A stretch of 64,000 nt of DNA from Hyalella azteca (lineage: Eukaryota; Arthropoda; Malacostraca; Amphipoda; Hyalellidae). Shown piece by piece: positions 57,612 through 64,000 of the stretch; position 1 is the stretch's first letter; each line of letters begins with the position of its first letter. The notes under the pieces were generated by a model. That model made no database searches. It was not told the DNA's origin and worked only from the letters and a program-made list of their open reading frames with translations. Location of the stretch: the NCBI RefSeq assembly GCF_000764305.2, contig NW_025930616.1, positions 310,001-374,000 of the forward strand, given 5' to 3'. The translations under genes and the position numbers were made by a program.

Positions 57612-57895
57612 CTTTCAGGGCAGTACACGCTGGCTCAGAATATCCGTTCAGGGCAGTACACGCTGGCTCAGAATATCCGTTCAGGGCAGTACACGCTGGC
57701 TCAGAATATACGTTCAGGGCAGTACACACTGGCTCAGAATATCTGTTCAGGGCAGTACATGCTGGCTCAGAATATCCGTTCAGGGCAGTACAAGCTGGCT
57801 CAGAATATCTGTTCAGGGCAGTACATGCTGGCTCAGAATATCCGTTCAGGGCAGTACACGCTGGCTCAAAATATCCGTTCAGGGCAGGTGGACAT
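57612..57895 (-). repeat. 33-bp minisatellite copying the CDK9 stop-codon region, about 8-9 copies
   Basis: Plus-strand unit TTCAGGGCAGTACACGCTGG followed by CTCAGAATATCCG. On the coding strand the unit closest to the gene is the real last codons CCT GAA CGG ATA TTT TGA of CDK9. Later units read GAACGGATATTCTGA and so also keep an in-frame stop. The array lies in the 3' UTR immediately after the stop and overlaps it. Confidence 0.9.
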
Positions 57896-58233
57896 GCTGG
57901 CTACAGAGGCAGCAGCTGCGCGGTGGCGTCTACCCTGAGACGCGCTGCTGCTGCTGTGGGGCTGGTGGTGATGGCTCAGGCCTGAAGACGATTGCGTGAC
58001 GCTATTAACACTTCCTCCTGCACCACCAACACCACCAGCACTGCTTTGGGCACCACCAGCTTGTGATGGTTGCTGGTTGTGGTGCATGTGATGATGGTGG
58101 TGATGGTGTCGGTTGCGACGAGGGGGGGCGAGGAACTCGAACATGCTGTGGGTGTGGTGAGAGAGCATCGTGCCCAGGTCGCAGGGCAACGGGTCCAACC
58201 AGAAGAAGTCATGATTCAGAGCGGTGTCTGCAT
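57866..58233 (-). CDS. CDK9: CDK9 last exon with His-rich C-terminal tail
   Basis: Completes the kinase with [15 protein letters not shown] and [15 protein letters not shown] tail follows of about 80 residues: a histidine run ([10 protein letters not shown]), Gln/Ser/Gly-rich sequence, a second His cluster ([12 protein letters not shown]), a basic patch GRRHR, and the end PERIF. Human CDK9 has only about 30 residues after APPRR, so the His-rich insert is extra here. Confidence 0.9.
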
Positions 58234-61200
58234 CTGCAAGACGGTATAGCATTAAAAAACGTAATACAGACGTGTTGGCAGCCATAAAGGCCGTACGAAA
58301 GAAGATTTTCCATAAGATATTTGATTCCAGCGTGAGTAGAATAACCTTCAAGAAAAAACGCGTACCGTAGACAATTCAGACCAAAAACCTACTTACCATT
58401 CAGTACCTATAAGAAATTAATCAATAATTGTGAGAAGAACCTTATTCTACAGGCTTATGATCTTTGGGAAGTAGCATTGAAGCCATTTTTTAAAGAAGGA
58501 CGCTGGTAATGCCGAGATTTACTGTATCATCCCTCGTAATCGTTTTCCTGGGGCTTTGCATGGCTGACTCCACAGCATGCTAACCTCGGGCTTCAGAGAG
58601 AACATTCATTAAACAGTTCTTTATACATATTTTTTCAAGGACGCTTCGGAGCATTGAATCATACGTTGCGAATGAAAATAAATGACACTGAAACCATTAC
58701 AAAACTTAAATTTCCCCAATACTTATACAAATAGCAATACGGGAAACTCAGTTGTATTTTGGCTTTGCCGTGTTTTGATCTGGCTAGCAAGATTTGGTGC
58801 AACGCACAAGCAAGACAAATTAAATGACCATGGGCCTTACTTTCAAAACTCGCCAAGTGAACGTAAGTACTTACGCTCAAGTATAGGCCCATAGCATTAA
58901 ATCAAGAAGCTGCGAGATGCTGAAATCAGTGTTAGTTAAAGAAAGATGTTAAAGGATTAACACCCTACATAAGGACATCCTTGAAACTGTTGTTGGGAGT
59001 CGTTTCAAGGTGGTAACGATTTTACAGCAGTTATGTTTACATTATGTACGAGTTTAGACAGATATGAGGCGTGCCTTTGAAGTATAAGATTCGCTTTGAC
59101 ATAAGAAAATATATTTTTTTCACTCTAAAGAGCTTTCCCTACATAATACATTTAAATATCTAGGCCTTAATCGTATCTTGGGACCAGCTTTTGTACGCCA
59201 TCGTCAAAGAAGCTTATCGCCTGATTAGCCAATTTCGTAAATGACAGTTCTTGGGACAGTAGAAAAATTGTCGATTGTGACAAATTGGAAAATTGAGACA
59301 GTAGGAAGGGGAAAATTGTGAATCATCACTTCTATTTCACGTTACAGTCCACTTTTTGAATGAGACCTATCCTCTTGTTGGGGTCTAGAGTGAGCAGTAA
59401 CAGACCTATCCTCTTGCTAAGGTCTAGAGTGAGCAGTAACAGACCTATTCTCTTGTTGGGGTTTAGAGTGAGCATCAACAGACCTATCCTCTTGCTAAGG
59501 TCTAGAGTGAGCAGTAACAGACCTATCCTCTTGCTGGGGTCTAGAGTGAGCAGTAACAGACCTATCCTCTTGCTGGGGTCTAGAGTGAGCATCAACAGAC
59601 CTATCCTCTTGCTGGGGTCTAGAGTGAGCACCAACAGACCTATCCTCTTGCTGGGGTCTAGAGTGAGCAGTAACAGACCTATCCTCTTGCTGGGGTCTAG
59701 AGTGAGCAGTAACAGACCTATCCTCTTGCTGGGGTCTAGAGTGAGCACCAACAGACCTATCCTCTTGCTGGGGTCTAGAGTGAGCATCTTATCGATGAGG
59801 TCACAGGCGTGGGCGTCGCGGATGTAAGGCTTGAGTCTCTCCTTGACTTTGCGCTTGTGGTTGCGTGGCAACTCCATGGCAGCGTACAGTGGCAGCGACT
59901 CTACTCCAGGCCACACCTCAGGGCAGATGGTGCCACACAGCTGGGAGATCAGCGTCAGCTGGTGCTGCTCCGTGTTGCCCTGTCAAATGATGAACAATAC
60001 ATTGAACTCTCGTGACAAGAAAGGAGAGAAAGTGTCTAGACAATCCAGTGACAAGAAGGAAAGAAGGTGTCACGACAGTCCCGTGACAATGTTGGTGGTC
60101 CAAACATACTATGCAAGCTCCTGAGTGAGCAGACAGAGCCAAAACAACTCTTATTTTACGCACTATTCGCTCATCCTGGACACGTCCTTGTAATCGCATG
60201 CATAGAAACATAAGGAAAAAAAGGTTCCAGTGAATACAGGAGTGCTTGACATGATGGCCCTCGCAGCCCACCTGCATGATGGGTGTGCGAGTCCACATCT
60301 CCGCCATGATGCACCCGCTCCCCCAGATGTCAATAGGAGGTCCATAGTTGCGTTCCCCCAGCAGCAGCTCCGGGGGGCGGTACCACAGCGTCACCACACG
60401 GTTAGTATACCTGCAGCGTCATGCACACGTCATCATAACGTGTTATATGCACACCACAGCGTCACCACACGGTTAGTATAGTTAATAATTACACGTGAGT
60501 GATTAAAGTCAGGAGTGAGACCAAAGTCTCACTCTGCCACTTGCATGTCAGCTGCCTAAGTGGCATGAGGGACTGCAGTAAACTAAGTCCACAAAGCGGC
60601 ATGAGGGACTGCAGTAAACCAAGTCCACAAAGCGGCATGAGGGACTGCAGTAAACCAGGTCCACTAAGTGGCATGAGGGACTGCAGTAAACCAAGTCCAC
60701 TAAGTGGCATGAGGGACTGCAGTAAACCAAGTCCACAAAGTGGCATGAGGGACTGCAGTAAACCAAGTCCACAAAGTGGCATGAGGGACTGCAGTAAACC
60801 AAGTCCACAAAGTGGCATGAGAGACTGCAGTAAACCAAGTCCACAAAGACATGTAAGTCCTCACCTGTTGGGCTGACCGTTCCTCTGAGAGAACGCACGC
60901 GCCAGGCCAAAGTCCGCGAGCTTCAGCGTGCCGGACTTGGTGATGAGCACGTTGGCGGCCTTCATGTCTCTGTGTAGGATCTGTGTGACATACATTCAGA
61001 TATCTGTGTGACACACGTTCATGACTCTGTGTAGTATCTGTGTGACATATATTCAGATGTCTGTGTGACACATTCATGTCTCTGTGTGACATACATTCAG
61101 ATATCTGTGTGACACACGTTCATGACTCTGTGTAGTATCTGTGTGACATATATTCAGATGTCTGTGTGACACATTCATGTCTCTGTGTGACATACATTCA

Positions 61201-63344
61201 GATATCTGTGTGACACACGTTCATGACTCTGTGTAGTATCTGTGTGACATATATTCAGATGTCTGTGTGACACATTCATGTCTCTGTGTGACATACATTC
61301 AGATATCTGTGTGACACACATTCACGACCTAATAACCTTATGATGAGTTTAAGACTTCCTAGTCCCCGGTCACGCAGGTGCGCCGCCTTCGTCGTCCTCC
61401 GTCTCCGAGTCGTCGCTAGGCAGGTCACCCCGCCCTCGGGTCCCAGATGTAACGTTGGACGTGTTCCGTCTATTTGCCCTCATTTGGGCCAGCTGATGCA
61501 AGATGCTGTTGCTTGTCACTTGCTGATGGTAGTTTTTCATTACTAGACAAGCCGGGATCTTTCTCAACCACTTGTCCAGTTGTCTCTTGAATGTTGCAAG
61601 GGTAAACTCCCCTCCTCTCAGCGCTTTTGGCAAGGCATTAAAGAGCCTCGGTCGCACGGACAGTGATCCCTCACGAAGAGTCTGTACTCTGGCCGCGGCT
61701 CGCTTATTAAATGGGGGAATCCTGCACAGTCTGCCCCTTCTTTCGTTGTAATATGTCATTATTTTGGAGGTCTCACTCTCAACGTTGGGAGCCAGTCCGG
61801 TTATCATCTTCCAAGTGTACAGTATGATATACCTGTCTTTTCTTCTCTCCAGTGAGTACAGTCTCAGGTGTTTCAGCCTTCCCCAGTAGTTCAGGTTCAT
61901 TTCCCTCATGCCGCTGATGCCCAAAGTTGGCAGCAATACCTACTCAAGATTAGGGAGCACGAGGGCTCTGAAGAGTGTAAACATTGGCGCTGCTTCTCTT
62001 GTTCAAAATGTTCGCCAGATCCACCCCATCCTTGGTCTCCCTCTCGCAACTATTTCCTCGATGTGGTCATCGAATGGCACACATTCATGTCTGTGTAGTA
62101 TCTATTTGACATAGGTACATTCAGATATATGTGACACACATTCATGTCTGTGTAGTATTTGTGTGACTTACATTCAGATATATGTGACACACATTCATGT
62201 CTGTGTAGTATCTGTGTGGCATACATTCAGATATTTTTGCGACATACAACAAGATATCGGTGTAGTATCTGTAAGATATACCTACATTCAAATATCTGTG
62301 TAGTATCTGTATGGCAAGACACGCACCCAAGTCAAACATCAACGTACATCTTCTAAAGAAATATGTAAACAATAAGAAATACAATATTGCCGTGGCACTA
62401 TTTCATGCCGTGACCTGATCGCCAGTCTGGTCAGTGCCGAGCGTTTACTGCCCAACACCAGGACATGATATGTGCCATATTATCAGCCTCTGCCTCACTT
62501 ACACCCACCACCCTCTGCCTCACTTACACCCACCACCATCTGCCTCACTTACACCCGCCACCCTCTGCCTCACTTACACCCACCACCCTCTGCCTCACTT
62601 ACACCCACCACCCTCTGCCTCACTTACACCCGCCACCCTCTGCCTCACTTACACCCGCCACCCTCTGCCTCACTTACACCCACCACAATCTGCCTCACTT
62701 ACACCCACCACCCTCTGCCTCACTTACACTCACCACCCTCTGCCTCACTTACACCCACCACCATCTGCCTCACTTACACCCACCACCCTCTGCCTCACTT
62801 ACACCCACCACTCTCTGCCTCACTTACACCTGCCACCCTCTGCCTCACTTACATGGGTGCAAGTGAGGCTCTGCATCAAAGCAACATTATTCACTTTGAA
62901 TTTATACCTAAATAGATGCAAATTTATTAAATTGGCTCCATCATTCCAAACAAATCTGTATAAAAAATCATTACCTAAAAAATGTTGATTTAAAACAAGG
63001 CTTAACAAAACAATATTTTTATACAACTTATAATTGTCCATATTATTAGTTTTGAGGGGCATCACCTAAAAAACTGTTAATCCAAACAAGGCTAAACAAA
63101 ATAATATTTGTATACAACTTACAATTGTTCATATTATTAGTTTTGAGGAAACAATTATCCAAATGGCTGACCTTGCTGCTGTGGATGTAGAAGAGTCCCT
63201 CCAGCAGCTGCTGCATGACTTTCTTGATCTCACCCAAGCTGAACTTGACACTGAAGTTTGACAGCAGCCCAGCCAGGTCATGTTCACAAAAATCAAACAC
63301 CAGATAGAAGGTTGAGCGCCATCGATTGTAAGCATTGTTAACAG
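57866..63344 (-). CDS. CDK9: Cyclin-dependent kinase 9 (P-TEFb kinase), N-terminal exons outside window
   Basis: CDK9 with cyclin T forms P-TEFb, which phosphorylates the RNA polymerase II CTD, DSIF and NELF to release paused polymerase in the nucleus. Exons in order: 63344-63172, 60980-60865, 60410-60272, 59979-59757, 58233-57866. All phases agree and give 338 residues after the partial first codon. Visible signatures are [66 protein letters not shown] (T-loop threonine of the NRYTNR motif kept), [32 protein letters not shown] and [13 protein letters not shown]. The protein ends PERIF, like the human FERVF terminus. The glycine loop, catalytic Lys and PITALRE helix exons must lie beyond 64000. 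Residue identity to human is high enough that the call is secure. Confidence 0.95.
58234..59360. other. CDK9 intron, nothing recognised
   Basis: AT-rich intron between the last two CDK9 exons. No transposon ends or arrays were seen except the 39-bp array at its 5' side (59361-59795). Confidence 0.5.
59361..59795 (-). repeat. 39-bp in-frame minisatellite at a CDK9 donor, 11 copies
   Basis: Coding-strand unit: CTCACTCTAGACCCCAGCAA then GAGGATAG|GTCTGTT and variable spacer. Candidate donors lie every 39 bp, at exon ends 59757, 59718, 59679, 59640, 59601, 59562, 59523, 59484, 59445, 59406, plus a variant at 59367. The unit translates to [13 protein letters not shown] and has no stop. Distal copies show replacements (DLSKRI, NPNKRI, DPNKRI), so proximal units are younger. 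Confidence 0.95.
59757..59979 (-). CDS. CDK9: CDK9 C-lobe exon with repeated 3' end
   Basis: Encodes [20 protein letters not shown] through [20 protein letters not shown] to [14 protein letters not shown]. Donor GATAG|GTCTGT, phase 1. The donor and the last 9 codons are tandemly copied downstream in frame (39 bp x11). Any of these donors would splice in phase to exon 58233-57866, so 59757 is the parsimonious choice, not a proven one. Confidence 0.88.
60272..60410 (-). CDS. CDK9: CDK9 T-loop/APE-region exon
   Basis: Encodes [33 protein letters not shown] and [13 protein letters not shown]. It contains the activating T-loop threonine and the PPE form of APE typical of CDK9. Phase 2 in, phase 0 out. 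A partial copy of its acceptor end lies at 60441-60480. Confidence 0.95.
60381..60480 (-). repeat. Duplicated acceptor end of the CDK9 T-loop exon
   Basis: Plus strand: CACAGCGTCACCACACGGTTAGTATA occurs at the exon start (ending 60409) and again ending at 60479, about 70 bp into the intron. The second copy includes about 9 codons of the exon but has lost the upstream CTGCAG acceptor. Confidence 0.85.
60555..60852. repeat. 36-bp minisatellite, about 8 copies
   Basis: Unit GTGGCATGAGGGACTGCAGT followed by AAACCAAGTCCACAAA. It lies within the CDK9 intron that starts at 60864, just downstream of the donor. Stops are absent in several frames, hence repetitive open frames on both strands. Confidence 0.95.
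60865..60980 (-). CDS. CDK9: CDK9 catalytic-loop/DFG exon
   Basis: Acceptor TGTCACACAG; encodes [20 protein letters not shown] then [24 protein letters not shown] and DFG are intact. Ends in phase 2 at GTGAGG. Confidence 0.95.
60981..62335. repeat. 101-bp higher-order tandem array, split by a LINE
   Basis: Units anchored on CATGACTCTG at 61020, 61121 and 61222 (period 101), built from shorter ACATACATTCAGATATCTGT modules. The array begins at the acceptor of exon 60980-60865. Its modules (coding strand TATGTCACACAG|AT) resemble that acceptor. Diverged units resume at about 62075-62335 after the LINE insertion. Confidence 0.85.
61323..62072 (-). mobile_element. LINE copy 2, 5'-truncated, nested in a minisatellite
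   Basis: Clearly the same family as 48804-49810: shared [24 protein letters not shown]-type stretch, [10 protein letters not shown] and [12 protein letters not shown]. It ends near 61323 with CATAAGGTTATTAGGTC-like repeats on the minus strand. Relative to copy 1 it lacks about 70 bp internally and is shorter at the 5' end. Its main frame (188 codons) is more intact than copy 1, so it may be the younger insertion. Confidence 0.85.
62482..62868. repeat. 25-bp minisatellite, about 15 copies
   Basis: Unit CTGCCTCACTTACACCCACCACCCT. On the CDK9 coding strand it contains GGTGTAAGTGAGGCAG, a consensus donor (GTAAGT) repeated about 15 times inside an intron. All plus-strand frames are open; these are not genes. 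Confidence 0.95.
62955..63160. repeat. Two-copy ~100-bp tandem duplication next to a CDK9 exon
   Basis: AAACAAGGCTTAACAAAACA through CATATTATTAGTTTTGAGG near 62990-63057 recurs with substitutions near 63085-63150. It sits a few bases downstream of the donor of exon 63344-63172. Confidence 0.8.
63172..63344 (-). CDS. CDK9: CDK9 hinge and helix D/E exon
   Basis: Starts at a GGGCAG acceptor with two bases completing a codon. It encodes [20 protein letters not shown] (human [19 protein letters not shown]), then [20 protein letters not shown] and LFYIHSSK. Donor GTCAGC, phase 0. The preceding intron (63345-64000) shows nothing else. Confidence 0.9.
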
Positions 63345-64000
63345 CTGCCCAGGATGGTGACATGAAGTTAGGCACTTCAGGCTAAGGCATAAATCAAGTT
63401 AAAACAAATGTTTAGTTTGAGGTCAAATTCAGTCATCAAGGAAGTTAAGATAGGTTACCAAAGAAGAATTACTTTGAACATCAATGAAGATTAAACACCT
63501 AAGATGAATAAGATGCACCTGATTGATATCATTGCTAGGGTAATTGAGTGTAGATACTTTGTAAAAAATCAAATGTAAGAAAAAATGTATAGAAATTATC
63601 ACTGAATTCTTTTCGGTTGCATTTTGTCATTTCCTTTGCAATTTTATAATTGACAATTACATGCTATAATCTCTACATTTTCTCTCTATATTATATATCT
63701 CTATGTTTTCTCTATCATAAACATCAGAGCATCAATCTTGGTTTTACATTGCAAATACATTTCAAGCAACATCTGGCAGAAAATAAATTCCTCAATATAT
63801 TTATTTATCTGTCCATTAATAATTATTATTTCATTTGATAATCAACAAAAGTTTAATAGAAGAATTTTTCAAAATCTGAGCAAAATGTGATCACTGACTG
63901 CACACTATCATCCTGCCTGATGGAACATAACACAAGACATACATCAGCATCAGAATTATAACAAGCTTTGGCATGCTGAGTTCAATGACATTGTTAAAGA

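Noticed and set aside
57976..58287. Plus- and minus-strand alternative frames over the CDK9 last exon
   Set aside because: Shadow frames of the His-rich CDK9 tail.
60489..61092. Open frames with 12-residue repeats on both strands
   Set aside because: 36-bp intronic array; the only real coding in this interval is CDK9 exon 60980-60865.
62434..62988. Three overlapping plus-strand open frames of 133-184 codons rich in His, Pro and Thr
   Set aside because: Translation of the 25-bp array in all frames; lies in a CDK9 intron.
1..64000. Direct-repeat arrays considered as CRISPR
   Set aside because: Units are contiguous tandem copies without unique spacers, in a eukaryotic intron-rich context, and no cas genes are present.

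Overview
The window is animal nuclear DNA. Genes are split by GT-AG introns, intergenic DNA is AT-rich, and cut-and-paste transposons and retrotransposon relics are common. Gene content plus many short minisatellites suggest an arthropod, perhaps a malacostracan crustacean; that placement is inference. No rRNA, tRNA, CRISPR or bacterial operon was seen.

Three genes can be reconstructed exon by exon with consistent splice phases. (1) Plus strand, 250-26477: a NuMA/Mud/LIN-5 type spindle-pole protein. 29 coding exons (about 2,197 residues) lie here and the 5' exons are off the left edge. It has a coiled coil of about 1,550 residues, then a basic tail with the NuMA-type LGN/Pins-binding motif (exon 21971-22129). 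(2) Minus strand, 40273-33394: a complete type II activin receptor (ACVR2/Punt class; 9 coding exons, 737 residues), with signal peptide, cysteine-rich ectodomain, one membrane segment, kinase, and an unusually long Ser/Asn-rich tail. (3) Minus strand, 63344-57866: CDK9, the P-TEFb kinase, lacking its N-lobe exons, which lie beyond the right edge. Its C-terminal tail is rich in histidine. NUMA and ACVR2 converge tail to tail across about 6.9 kb with no recognised gene. CDK9 and ACVR2 point the same way, separated by about 17.6 kb dominated by transposons.

Mobile DNA: a 192-bp hAT-type MITE (21427-21618) and a 1,685-bp relative carrying a giant internal foldback (41011-42695), both with perfect 8-bp target duplications; a second hAT-type element (46191-48303, 8-bp target duplication) holding a nested element with 16-bp terminal inverted repeats and TTAA-like flanks (46851-48140); two 5'-truncated LINE copies with a reverse transcriptase C-terminus (48804-49810 and 61323-62072); and the 3' end of a Ty3/Gypsy retrotransposon with a short LTR (12161-12830).

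The most unusual feature is a recurrent pattern. Tandem repeats in all three genes sit on exon-intron junctions and copy the splice site with the exon edge. Examples are 61 bp x15 at the NUMA LGN-binding exon donor, 39 bp x11 in frame at a CDK9 donor, 36 bp in frame at the ACVR2 transmembrane exon donor, and several acceptor copies. One array copies the CDK9 stop-codon region. Two places are library or assembly artefacts: an intact Nextera mate-pair junction adapter (7201-7238), and a truncated adapter plus N with a 124-bp false exon duplication (15253-15514).
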